From assembly GCA_037367405.1 (NCBI GenBank), contig JAZKJV010000085.1:310001-374000 (forward strand): a DNA stretch of 64,000 bases, written 5' to 3'. A model generated the notes under the pieces. The model did not search any database, was not told the origin of the DNA, and saw only the letters and a program-made list of their open reading frames with translations. Positions 1 to 10,601 of this stretch are shown piece after piece; the first letter of the stretch is position 1; each line of letters starts with the position of its first letter. The DNA is from Ottelia alismoides. Its lineage: Eukaryota > Streptophyta > Magnoliopsida > Alismatales > Hydrocharitaceae. A program made the position numbers and the translations under genes.

Positions 1-1234
1 TATTGAAAAAATATTTTTGTATTTTAAAATTAGCGATGAATGACATATTTCTCGTCGTTGCTGGCAAGTTTCATTTACCTACATTATTCCGTTGCCTTTG
101 CAGAAAAACAAATATGCGGAGGATGCCAAATAACTAGTTGTATAGTGATGGAAATGTTGTTCGTTGTGAATTTAGTATACAAATATAATTTTACAACAAA
201 TATTACTAATTTTTATATATTTAATTAACATCATAGTATGTATTCCCATTTTATTGCGGTCAGATTTCACATTGTTCACATACGCATATTGCATGTAGTG
301 TTTTAGAGCAAATCACAAAAAAGTTCTCACTACCCTAATTTTGAAAAGTAACAATGCATCTTTAATTTTTTGATATGATGTGATTGGAAGGTAAATGTGA
401 TCTAAGGCTAGAAAAAATATCGTGATAAACGCAATTCCTTTAATCTCGTACCGATATCATTAAACAGGAGTTCGAAATAAAATATTGTTTCCCTGAGAGA
501 GTAAAAAACGGAATAAAAAAAGGAAATCGATTGTGATCAGTGCACTATTTCTCCGACATTAAATAGCACTCTGCAGGTCTTCACTTTTTCTGAGTCCACC
601 GATTCAAACAAAAATAACAGAAGGGCCAAAAGCTTAGATGTCCTCTCCAAGAAAAGACTAGAGATGGTACTGGTCTCTCGTATCGTTGATATCGAAGCAT
701 GTGCTTGTACCTGTTAGGATTAGACAAAGATGAAGAATGGCCACACACTATTATCTCTTTAATTAGTGTTCATATCAGTTTCATATATCCGATCAGTACG
801 AAAGGCCGACATCAGTAGTATAATATATAATTGCAGGTAATCCTCCAACGAGGATTGGATCATATAACCCATCCGTTATCTTCTAGGGTTTAGGATCAGG
901 ATCTTGTGCATCACATTGCAGGGGAATCTGAAAATATATGCATTATATCCAAAGCTGCCAAAATATAGAAAGGAGACAAATTTTAGTTACATCAACTGTA
1001 TTCCATACCTTGTTGGAAGTAGTGGTGTGCCTGTTCAAAAGGTTTACCTGGAAAATTTAATCTTGGGTGCAGACATATGTATCCCCTTATGAATAATTTA
1101 TACGCCCATAACACACCGATGTTCGTTAGTGTTAATCAGATGACAGGAGAAAAAAATGCGGGATAATGGATAATAAAATTTTATCTGTTCGTGTTTGATG
1201 GATAAGAAATGACAAGCTACAATGTTTCTGAGCT
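1..1234. other. AT-rich intergenic DNA, no gene recognised
   Basis: I see no gene, RNA or bounded mobile element here. The first 60 bases contain an AT-rich phrase with a gatgaatgac motif, loosely like the inner part of the CACTA-type element at 1235. It is too short and too weak to call. Confidence 0.5.
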
Positions 1235-1606
1235 CACTACAAAAATGGGCAATTCGACGTTTTTTTAAAATTTCATCACTAAATCAATCGTTATTAAATA
1301 TATAACAACAATATTATTCATTGCAAAATAATATTTATATTTGAAATTAGTGACGAATATCATACCCACCAATATATCATTAGTGACAATACATATAACG
1401 ACGATCAATTAAACTTTTGAAAAATAACTATGAATAAGTGTCTATATTTACCGTCGTTAATGATATAGTAATAAATATGATCTTCGTTATTAATTTCAAG
1501 TATAAAAAATTATTTCACAATGAATAAAATTTTCATTACATCAACAATAGCTGATTTAGTGATGGATTTTGAAAAAAAACGTGACTATAGCCTATTTTTT
1601 GTAACG
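1235..1606. mobile_element. CACTA-like non-autonomous DNA element (MITE)
   Basis: The left end reads CACTACAAAAATGGGC. The right end, read from the other strand, is CGTTACAAAAAATAGGC, a degenerate match to the CACTACAAAAA terminus of plant CACTA (En/Spm) elements. The interior is AT-rich, has no coding capacity and repeats short gtgacgaa/acgacgat phrases as CACTA subterminal regions do. The 3-bp flanks (gct/tct) match at only two positions, so the target duplication is eroded or absent. Seen: the ends. Inferred: superfamily. Confidence 0.55.
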
Positions 1607-3268
1607 TCTAGGATTCGAGCCATTATCGAGGAAAACTCGTTCTCAACATTTCCATTATCAAAGGAACACACTCTAATACCTAAATCGTGATCAAGGAAAA
1701 TTGGACATGATAACTTGTTGGATTAGAATATCTACTTGAATATATTGACAACCACGTAAAATATCTGAGAGCTCGAGTCCTCAAGTAGTAATCCCTATCA
1801 CTTATATAGCAGACTCTTACACCTTGTGAATAGTCCATGTGACAGTATTTTTCCATTGATATATAAATTCTGTAAACATAGATATAGCAAATACCGTAAT
1901 CACGATGTGCTCACTTTATCTCAATATTTCACTTTATCTCAATATTGCTTATTCTAGAATAAATTTAAAACCAATATTGTAAGTCATGACAGAATAGATA
2001 GATTGTAATAATAATATAATAAGCATAACCATAAGGTGGAATGGATATTTTCCAAAATATCAAACCTTCTTCCATCTTGTTGCGGTATAACATAAAAATC
2101 TGCGATAAAAGTACTTTTAAAATCTCAAATGCAAAGTATCAATGAAACAAAATCTAAGAAACAAAGATATCGTACTAAAAGAAGACATCACGGTCCTCGT
2201 TTTCACAGCACTTCAGCGGTAATTTCTTGACTGTCTGTAAAGATAGGCGTCCCATGTAAAAAACGCACCCACCAGTTTATCTAAAGTTTAGAGTTACATC
2301 ACACTCACTTATTATTCATGTCATTGCATCATCAGCAAATGAAATTCCTACTCTCAAGGGGAAAATAGTTCAAAACTTTTTTTTGTTTATAAAACAAAGA
2401 AAGCGTTTTCTAGATTTATTCTGCACGACTGAACTAAGATCCAAAAACATCCAGAAAAGAAGACAAACTTCCAAAACCATCGAACATTACTTTCAAGTTT
2501 CAACTTTCAACCATATGCATTATTAAAAAAAATAAAAGGATTTCACGTATATCCTCCCAAGAACAAGTTGCATGATCATGTCATACAATGGAAGGATCTT
2601 ATATACCCATGAACAGACAGCTATTCATGCAGCATGGTAGATTGACCGGATCACCATTGTCTAAGTCGTCGGAAAAATACATCACCGCATGCACAAAGAC
2701 TATTCAGATGGAGAGAAAATTTCCCCCTCTGCAGTACAGAAACCCTCAACTTGGACCTGTCTACATTGGTTCGGCATGGGGCTATTTGGCCTTTTGGCTA
2801 AGCAACAATAGTGACAGATCAGGGACAACCTTTCCACCAAATCTACCTGGAGAACAGTGCCACTTTATGCAATGCACAACCGCAATATCAGCTGTCCGAC
2901 CACTATCCGACAGCTGTTCTATGGTTAATCTAAATGTACTGTGGCTGAGAGTCTAATGGGAGTTTTTTACAGTGAAATTCCTGTTTGGATTATTACAGTG
3001 GGCATGCAATGCTGACGCTAACTGGACGGTATCCGATGTACCCTTTGAAAACAAGATTTACTATTCATCTGGATAAGAAAGAGGTCATATTTCTACAGTT
3101 AGAGAGAACAATAAAAATAAGGTCAATTTGTTCCCTTTTTTGCATGTTCTACAGTTTAGATTGTACTGAAGGAATAGGTGAATGAGGTAAGCTTAGCCTA
3201 AACACATGGATCATAGATAAAATGGGTGTACCTGGAAAGCCAGTGAGAAGCTGACGATAAGAAACCAT
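1607..3268. other. Non-coding stretch, no gene recognised
   Basis: AT-rich up to about 2580. From 2588 to 2956 a 122-codon open frame on the plus strand resembles no family I know and its composition is not gene-like. I see no intron signals, RNA gene or element ends. Confidence 0.45.
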
Positions 3269-3434
3269 CCACAACAACAACAACAAAAGCCTTTTCCCAC
3301 AATTAAGTAGGGTCGGCTACATGGATTCTTCGCCTCCATTCAGATCTATCTTGGGTCAATCTCGGGCTAATATCCATAAAACTAAGATCCCTTCGTATAG
3401 TCTCTTTCCAACACTTCTTGGGTCGTCCTTGCGT
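3269..3434 (-). mobile_element. RTE-clade LINE, 3' end fragment
   Basis: Read on the minus strand, this encodes the very end of a plant RTE reverse-transcriptase protein: a short stretch with WKETIRRDL and EWRRRIHVADPT, then a stop. It is followed by a brief 3' UTR and a (GTT)n tail, seen on the plus strand as CAACAACAACAA at 3271-3286. The C-terminal DRxEWRRRIHVADPT motif followed by a GTT-type microsatellite tail is characteristic of plant RTE elements. The copy is 5'-truncated to about 165 bp and abuts an L1 fragment on its right. Confidence 0.75.
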
Positions 3435-3801
3435 GCTTCTTCGCAAATGCCAATTCCTCATGCTCGTGGTGTCTTATGAGGGTGGAGGATGCGGATCACA
3501 TGTTCTTCAGGTGCAGGAGTTCTGCAGAGACTTGGTCTCTCTTTGGGAATCAGGTGGTGCAATGTGATAATATGGATGGATTAGGGAAAATTGGAGGGGC
3601 ACAAAAAGGGAACATTCAGGGTGCTTGGCGGTTCTCTGGGCAATTTGGATTGCGGAATGATTTTTTCTGAGGGGACAGAAGGTACTAGCACATGCTAAGG
3701 CACTTGCTGAGTCTTGGATGATGTAATCTTTTTAGTTTCATGTTTTCGCCAAAAGTCGGCTTGTATACATGTTTTCAATGTGATAAATGGTGAAGTTTTT
3801 G
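3435..3801 (+). mobile_element. L1 LINE fragment (zf-RVT end and 3' UTR), same family as the LINE at 8.2 kb
   Basis: This stretch is highly similar to 13915-14310 of the larger LINE in this window. It encodes the zinc-binding zf-RVT motif near the end of ORF2 (EDADHMFFRC, SSAETW, at 3482-3530), then a shared 3' UTR containing gatgatgtaatctttttag. Homology stops at 3801, just before the other copy's final AT-rich tail. The left end joins the RTE fragment directly, so it is strongly 5'-truncated. No intact frame remains. Confidence 0.8.
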
Positions 3802-3849
3802 ATAGGTGATTTTTCTCCTCTGGCTACTTCTCATTGCCTAATACCTTTA

Positions 3850-5330
3850 AAAATCAAAGGATGACCATCTGAAATGGACAATAATCCAAACACTACTGAT
3901 AAGCATTTAAACAACAGATGCTAGACTAATATAGCTCTCATCCAACCACAATATATGCCCTTCCCTTGCAGTTACAACCCCTTGGCACAATAAACAAACC
4001 ATATCCACATAACATCTCTCCCTCCCTTAAAGGCTTAAACAACAATCCTCTGCAACACCATGGTCCACAGAACTGCAGATAAAAACTTCGATCTTAACAT
4101 CTTTTGTGCATCAAAAATTTCCTTCAGCTCTTCTCAACCTAAAACTTCTCAAAAAATCCTCAAAACTAGAGAGGTTAAACAAATAAAAAAAGAGCAACCC
4201 TTTGAATTTATCTTTTGGAAAGCACGAGAAGAAACGATGGTCACATCCTCCTGTCTGGCCCTCCAAAGCACACAGTGTGTTTCTAGCCACCCCACCTACT
4301 TATGCATTGGTCACCAATTTCTTCCTCAGCAACCGATCATACAAGGGAATCATCCTTCTTCCACTTCTTTTTTAAAATTGTTGACAACTAGGCAGAAATT
4401 ATAATCCAGAAGTCCACAACTTCTGTTCCACTTCCAAGTATCTTTCACCTCTTCCCATATAGAGATCGAGGGGGTTTTCTAGGTATGATCCTAATGATAA
4501 TAGACATCCATCCAAAAGATCTGACATAGGAAAAGAAACACGTTGCACCCTCTTTCCGATAGAGGACGCAAAATAAGGTCACCAAATCTCATCCCTCTCC
4601 CAGATAAAGTCCTCCAACTTACAACATTTATGCATGTCCCATCGGCCAAACGGAAAATCCAAGCGCTCCGGACACAGGGCCCTCTGCAACTCCTAATAAC
4701 TTCTTTTCCCGTACTAAATGGAACAGGAATGGCTTCTAAACATCCATCCGATATCACATATCCTCATCAAAAATATTGACAAAGCCCTTGCAAATGCATC
4801 TAAAGAACTGAATTCTTATATAAACAAAACTGCATTTTTAGCATACTATAAAAATGTAACCAGAGTGGGCCTCAAACCTTCCGATTAGAATCCCAAAAAC
4901 AAGCCTCTTGCAATTCCAGAAGGCTCCTACCACCAATACATCTACACATACTGGCTACAAGCAACACTAATACATACCACCCTAGACCAGAGGACCAATA
5001 CCCATGCATCCTCAAAATGTCAAAAAAGAAGCATTAATTTAGTCCATCCAAAGGTCCGAAAACCATGTTAGCTTAGTGTTTCCCGCAAGAAAGAAACATA
5101 CAAGAGAGGCAGAGGCCATTGCGAAACACACCTTTATATGATCTCATCTCTCCTGTCATCCCCAAATGGGACACAATCTCTGAGGCAATAACACAATTCT
5201 CCATCAAAGATGTCTGACCAATGAATGTAAATTGCACTAAGTTGACCAGGACAGGACCTTGAAATGGCAATGCTACTGACCTTCCCAAAAGTGAGTAGAT
5301 GAAGCTAGATGGTGCCATAGGTCTATAATC
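3850..5330 (-). mobile_element. Degenerate L1 LINE reverse-transcriptase remnant
   Basis: On the minus strand at about 5210-5130 the phrase TSLMENCVIASEIVSHL matches the L1 RT block that normally reads RSLMENCIIASEIV. It is followed by decayed sequence and a LRMHGYW-like block (about 4990-5020), where intact L1s have the VLRxxGFPxxW segment. Downstream (4760-3850) the sequence keeps a LINE-like texture but is too degraded to assign. Many stops and frameshifts; no ends defined. Confidence 0.5.
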
Positions 5331-5842
5331 TTCAACTTGCTAGGATGACTTCCTTTTTGGATAGGAAAAAAGGGGAAATATGTTCAATCATTCAAAACTA
5401 ATTCCCAATGCGGAATTTCAACATTACCGTAAGAACATAATTTCTCACCAGGGGCAGGATCCTAGAATTCCTTGTCAAAACCAATAAAACCATCTAGTAC
5501 ACCTGAACCCTCAAGCTTCAGGCTCTCCATGTATTTGTTTGTCATTGAACGATTTAATTTCCGTTTTAGAAAGAGAATTATCCTGCACTACTGATGAACC
5601 ATGTATGAATAAGGTAACAAAGATAGAATAAAAGATGCCAAGATTTATATTTATTTGATAAGACACGGTAAGAGTTCCTCACTTTACATTGTATATTATG
5701 TGGTGTACGTGCATATCATGTTACAGTACCTATATGTGCACAAGAAAGAAGATGAGCAAAAGAGGAGTTACTAGATTGTACATTATGTTCAATCACATTC
5801 TGCAGTATGAGTAGCCGTGACAAGCATGCATGTACTCATTTT
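5331..5842. other. 3' flank of the CGLD27 copy
   Basis: AT-rich, non-coding, immediately downstream of the minus-strand stop codon. It could hold the 3' UTR. No clear polyadenylation signal can be singled out and no element ends are visible. Confidence 0.4.
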
Positions 5843-6044
5843 TCAGACACTGGGATCGCCACAAAATGCACCAGGCTCAAAGTACCTTGCAGAATCATCA
5901 TTGTAAACACCAGCTACAGCTTTTGCACCAGTGTGTTCAAGAAAGGTATTCTTTGGACTCTCTACACTTACATAAAGAAGTGCACAGGCAACAAGAGATA
6001 TTACAAGGCCCACCAGGGTGAGTTTAACCCTGTTCAGGCCTGAC
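5843..6044 (-). pseudogene. CGLD27: CGLD27 exon 4 (C-terminal membrane segment and tail)
   Basis: A canonical cag acceptor precedes this exon. The conserved part reads NRVKLTLVGLVISLVACALL (hydrophobic, membrane-spanning), then a tail ending GVYNDDSARYFEPGAFCGDP and a TGA stop at 5843-5845. Relative to the family about 5 nt are missing just after the acceptor (near 6035-6040). Combined with the 1-nt loss in exon 3 the net loss is a multiple of three, so the frame entering from exon 3 (…SPR) continues through this exon without a stop. Identity is strong from the VYND…FEPxAFCGxP ending. Confidence 0.85.
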
Positions 6045-6487
6045 CTGATAGGGCAAAAGAACAAAATTTTCATATGAAGCAAATGCATGCTGCATAACCT
6101 ATTTAAATCATCAGGTGATTTGAGCAATGAGAAACTACCCAAAATTTCAAGGCTGAAATCATACAAATCTCCAAAAAATGCAATCAACTTTAGACTCTGG
6201 ATAATTGCAAGCGATATGGTAACAAAAAAGGGAACGAGTCTTGATGCAATGTAAGAGTCGTGGGAGTGCGATCATGAGATAACAGACTTGAGTCGTGGAA
6301 ACAATTTCTTGAAAAAGAAAAAACCCTGCATAGCAGGCACTTATGCACAGGGATACCCTTTTAGAATTGTAAAACAAATGGGCAAAAATCAGATTCCAGT
6401 TCCCCATGATATGTTTCGATCAGATTCATATCCCCTGGAATCTGTGGTGGTTATCTCCTCTAAAATATAGTAAACTGATGAACTTAC

Positions 6488-6540
6488 CGAGGAGACCAAA
6501 AGTCGGTCCGGACTAATACCTCAGGAGTCTTCACCCATAT
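6488..6540 (-). pseudogene. CGLD27: CGLD27 exon 3, with a lost splice acceptor and a frameshift
   Basis: Encodes IWVKTPEVLVR, the family block directly after YEETGWYDG. After the final Arg the family has an Asp-Arg-Leu-Leu block. Here one base is missing near 6507-6512, so the frame drifts into TDFWSPR. The donor (gtaagt) is canonical. The acceptor position (6541-6542) reads GG on the sense strand instead of AG and no nearby AG could substitute, so normal splicing across the 19.5-kb intron looks impossible as written. Confidence 0.8.
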
Positions 6541-6735
6541 CCGTTGAGATGAAAGGATGTTAGCGATGTACATGGATGCAAGATCCTACAGAAGAACTGA
6601 ATGTCAATAATAACCAATGGGAGCTTTTAACAATTACCGCAATGCTCTCTACTTTATAAGATACAATCTACATTTGGCATTCTCAAACAATATGCAGATG
6701 GCCATAATCAAGGACCCGACCACAGGATTCACTTA

Positions 6736-7095
6736 GGGTGTGTTCGTTTGGGGGTTACCCCCCACTTTGGGTGGGTTACCCCCAAAACCCATATTCCTAA
6801 CCCACTTGTGGGGTCCACCATCTTTTCATTAAAAAATATATATTATACCACCATATCATCTAAAATCATAAAATACTCAACTTCTACTCATTATTTTAAA
6901 CTTTAATACAATCACATCACAACATTGCCCATTTTTTCAAATTCCTATACAATCATATCATAGTGACTACCCACTTTTTCAAATTTCAATACAATCACAT
7001 CATACAAACCCTCCCAACCCTTAACCCACCAACCAAACACACAAATACGAAAACGGGTTATCCTCCCCCAGATAACCCACGAACCAAACGCACCC
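6736..7095. mobile_element. Tourist-like MITE (PIF/Harbinger)
   Basis: The ends are inverted: GGGTGTGTTCGTTTG on the left and, from the other strand, GGGTGCGTTTGGTTCG on the right. Both are flanked by the trinucleotide TTA (6733-6735 and 7096-7098). The GGGTGYGTTYG terminus and TTA target duplication are diagnostic of Tourist/PIF-Harbinger MITEs. The 360-bp interior is AT-rich and non-coding, with repeated acaatcacatcat phrases. It lies in the long CGLD27 intron, about 200 bp from exon 3. Confidence 0.85.
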
Positions 7096-7172
7096 TTAGG
7101 CATACTTTGGTAAGATTAAACAGGGAGAGTATATCGGTTTTCATTATTTGCCACTGAAAAATAATGTATCTA

Positions 7173-7336
7173 TGATAAAAGTAGAGAATTGCCAGAGAAT
7201 GGCTTAATTAGAACAGTTTATCTTAAGACCCTTTATACGGGTGGAGTCCTAAGGTTAGGGTTACATGAGAGAGCCGCCATATAACGAAGAGACAAGTGTG
7301 TCCCTGAGTGGATGGAATACAAAATATCTCTCAACA
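7173..7336 (-). repeat. 3' LTR of a degraded Copia element
   Basis: A 164-bp segment that starts TGTTGAGAG and ends in CA on the minus strand. It is preceded (sense direction) by a purine-rich tract, gcatgaggggga. It shares most of its sequence with 20732-20892, including ggtggagtcct and agttagggtt-like blocks, which supports an LTR identity. Confidence 0.65.
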
Positions 7337-7640
7337 ATCCCCCTCATGCTGGAGAATATGTATTTATCCTGTCCAGTTTGCTACAACATCTCTCAAACTA
7401 AGTGGGCAAGATGCTTGGTGAATATGACCACAGTCAATATCATCTAAAGTCACACAAAATGTGCGCAGTACCCCTCTCTGTATTAAGTATATGGTGTAAT
7501 GACAATCAACCTCCACATGTTTTGTACCAACATGAAAAATGTCGCTATTGGCTATATTATAGCCGCCATGTTGTCACATCTGAGCTCTATCATCCCAGTA
7601 GGAAAGTGCAAGCTCAGGTGTTGTGGTGTACAGTACTTTT
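7337..7640 (-). mobile_element. Copia element, C-terminal RNase H fragment
   Basis: Minus-strand translation near 7520-7480 gives KHVEVDCHYTIYLIQRG, matching the conserved Copia RNase H end (HIEVDCHFIRE…). A decayed tail and a polypurine tract next to the LTR at 7336 follow. The 5' part is lost; no partner LTR is found upstream within the window. Confidence 0.65.
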
Positions 7641-7794
7641 CAATATCCAGCCAATTTAGTTGAAGGAATTGTCTCGCTGATCATCCAATATGTCAGGTTT
7701 TTCTGCCACTAGTTTTCAATATCCAACTCACTTTAATTCATGGAATGTTCTCAATACTAATCCAATAGATCGGATTTTTCTGCCTGTGTACTCC

Positions 7795-7926
7795 GGAAAA
7801 ATAGCTAATCTGAACAATTCAAACAATTATATGACAAGCAACAGAAACAGTATACTAAGGGAAAAAATAGCTAATCTGAACAACTCAAACAATTATATCA
7901 CAAGCAGCAGAAGCAATGTATCATCA
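7795..7926. repeat. Two-unit tandem repeat, 66-bp period
   Basis: The phrase atagctaatctgaacaa recurs exactly 66 bp apart (7801 and 7867), with the flanking caattatat and acaagcagcag phrases also duplicated. About 10% of positions differ. It lies between the Copia fragment and the L1 LINE. No function suggested. Confidence 0.75.
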
Positions 7927-8289
7927 CTGAGTTTAGAAGCTTGTTGAAAGAGCACTGATTATCAGATGCCATCGCCTATGCCATTTGAACCCGTAGATGT
8001 CAGTAATGGAGGGGCAAAAGGGGGTTGAGAGGGTGTGGATTGTCGGTGGCAGTTAAAGTAACACTAACAGTAGACTGCGGGTCGGTGGTTAACACTAACA
8101 TTAGCATTAAATATCATCTTTATAGTGCATATTCAAGAGTTCATCCAAATTGTGTCCAAGAGAACTAACCTGATACAATTAATCAAAGATAAATTGCTGT
8201 TTTCTGAGGCCCTCGACCCCTTCTGTTACATCCCCGACAACTTCCATTGGAAAGAGGGGCTCGGGGTCAAATTAACGGCTCAGCTTTTG

Positions 8290-8510
8290 GGAGAGAGGGG
8301 GCTCAGGGTCAGGTGCGTCGGGAACCCCCGGGGAGCAGAGCACCACCAGATGAGTGAGGGGAAGAGAGAGCAGGGCTCGGGGCCAAGTGTGTCGGGAACC
8401 CCCCGGGGAGTAGAGGACCACCAGATGAGTGGGGAAGAGAGAGTGGGGCTCGGGTCAAGTGCGTCGGGAACCCCCGGGGAGCAGAGGGCCACCAGCATGA
8501 TGAAGGTGAG
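8290..8510. repeat. Three tandem ~74-bp GC-rich units in the L1 5' region
   Basis: The phrase gtgcgtcgggaaccc (or a one-base variant) occurs at about 8310, 8387 and 8459. Each is followed by a gagcagag/gtagagg and ccaccag block. A partial fourth start (ggggctcggggtcaaatt) lies at about 8256. Tandem monomers in L1 5' UTRs are known to carry promoter activity in some mammals; a similar role here is only a guess. Confidence 0.75.
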
Positions 8511-8599
8511 TGAGGAATGCGGTGAGCGTGAGAGGGAAAGAGAGTGGGAGGTTGGAGGGACCCCTGCCATAGGGGAGGCCCTCTTGGAAAGCGGGTCAG

Positions 8600-10590
8600 C
8601 TTCGGCGTCATGTTGTGGTCGAAGGAAAAGGGTGGCGAGGTGAAGGACCGGCGGTGTTTCCAATGTGGAGCGTCGAACCATCGGTCAAAGACTTGCTCCA
8701 CTCCGGAGTCCTTGTGCTTCCGATACGGTGCTCCTGGCCAACGAAGGATGGATTGTGAGGTGATGAGGTTGAGCAAGAGAAGACTGTCGTAGCGGAAAAA
8801 GCCAGTGGTCGACAGAGGTTGCAAGAAGTCCTGCTACCGAATGATATCGAACAACTTGTTACTGCATTGTCGTAGGTGCAATGCAGGAGCAATCCTTGCT
8901 CGGGCTCATGATTGGCGAAGGGGACGAGGAGGTCCTTCTGGAGGTTCAGGAAGGGGTGCGTTCTGTGAGGTTTGCCAGAGCGAAAAGTGGATTGCAGTTC
9001 TATCGAGGGAGTGGGGGGTGTTATGTTTGAGGGGGCTATCGACCAAGGGGCGGAGGTCATCATCGGGGGGCTCTCGACAGGTGCATGCCCCAGATGATGC
9101 GTGGTTGGACCAACTGGAGGAGGCCAAGGATGTTGGATAGGGCTCTTGGTGCCTCGCTTGCTTCATGGAAGGCAAAGATTCTCGAGGTTCCATTTAGGTG
9201 CGAAAAGGTACAATGGCATTCGCGAGGCAATCAAATTCGTTGGCGAGCTTGTGGAGATTTGCTCTTCCGGCTTAGGGTCAGGTGAGGAATCAGAAATGGT
9301 GGTCAAGATGCGAGGGACGAAGCCTCCAATCTTGTTGAAGTATGCCATCTGGCTCAGAAGGAGACCCGTCTGTATCTGGTTGGTGGCGATGGAGGATGGA
9401 CCGCATGGGGTGCTTTCACCACGAGTGGCGGAGGTGGCGGTGGCGATGCCCACATCGGGGAAGACGAGCATTGGGGTTCCTCAGTATCCGAATATTACTC
9501 CGGCGTTCGATGATGACGAGGCTTCAAAGGTGGATTGTAGTAGTCTGACAACGGATGCCCCTTCGCATGCGCTCGAGATTTCCCTGAAGACTTCCAGAGG
9601 AGTCGAAGTGATGGCCCTTTCTTCGGACCCTCTTCTCGAGGCGGTCTTTGGAGACCCGATGGATACGGGGCTTGTTGCGACTCGATTCTTGTGATCCAAT
9701 TGACCATTCGGGCTTTGATCGACTCAAATAGTCTGTTCGGGTCTGGTTTGGTGGTTCAAGACCTTAGGAGTGGACCCTCCCAAGACCTTGATCCAGATCA
9801 AAAGATGTCCGAACTCGAGAAATTTTTGGACCCGATGGATGGCCTGCTCAGATCTGAGGTTGGTGGTGAAGACCTGACGACTTGGGTCGTTGGGGTGAAG
9901 TCGATCCTCGTTGTCTCTGACGTGGGCGATGCCTCACCCCCGGTTCGGAAGAGCGCCATCGAGGGTGGTCGGTTGCGATTTTCTCTGATTCTGTGTCGGC
10001 GGAGCAACTGGGATCCTCCCAGGAGCGATAGAGGGTCCAACAATCTGAGTTGTATGGATATGCGAGGTGAGGAGGATTATCCTCTATGATGTGGTGGGGG
10101 TGCGACCCTCATGCCACGAGCTTCTTGCTAAGTGGCCTTGATCTGCAGCGACGTGATGCTTTGTTGGGCAGAGAGCCCAAGCCGGGGCTGGCGCCAAGGC
10201 ACAGCAAGGTGCGTGGAGGCATCAATCGATACATAATGGATAGGAGGTATCAAGGTTTCCGAGGTTGCTAGGATGCTTTAAGGAGTGGGAAGCAACATGT
10301 GCGATGTTTTTCCAGGAAAGGAGGCAGGTCGATGAATCAGAATGGGAGACAACAAGGCTGGAGATAGTGAGGGAAGAGGTGCCCGAACAGGGTGGGTGGT
10401 TCGGAGACTGAGGTCAGCAGGATGCGGTCGCGATTGAGTGTCTGGAATCAGCGAAGGTGGATAGTGAAGAGGAAGCTACTTTGGAAGGCTCACGACCTCA
10501 GCCAGCGGTGGTGCCTGGATTTGTGTTCGGAAATGCTTTCGATCTGATAATTGCACAATGTTGTAGTATTTAACTTGCAGAAACCCGCCC
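8600..10590 (+). pseudogene. L1 copy 1 ORF1 remnant (nucleic-acid-binding protein)
   Basis: ORF1 proteins of L1 elements bind the element's RNA. At 8650-8760 the frame encodes CFQCGASNHRSKTC followed by CFRYGAPGQRRMDC: two zinc knuckles of the CX2CX4HX4C type. In the second the second Cys is a Tyr and the His is a Gln. Downstream to 10590 several open stretches in different frames have the acidic, Asp/Ser-rich character of an L1 ORF1 C-terminal half (for instance PLLEAVFGDPMDTG near 9640). At least three frameshifts separate them. Antisense frames in the same GC-rich DNA are shadows. Confidence 0.65.
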
Positions 10591-10601
10591 CTCGGGTTCT
10601 C

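Noticed and set aside
2588..2956. 122-codon open frame
   Set aside because: No recognised domain, unusual composition, no splice or promoter context.
8280..9699. Many long frames on both strands across the L1 5' half
   Set aside because: Only the plus-strand zinc-knuckle frame has protein-level support; the others are shadows in GC-rich or repeated DNA.
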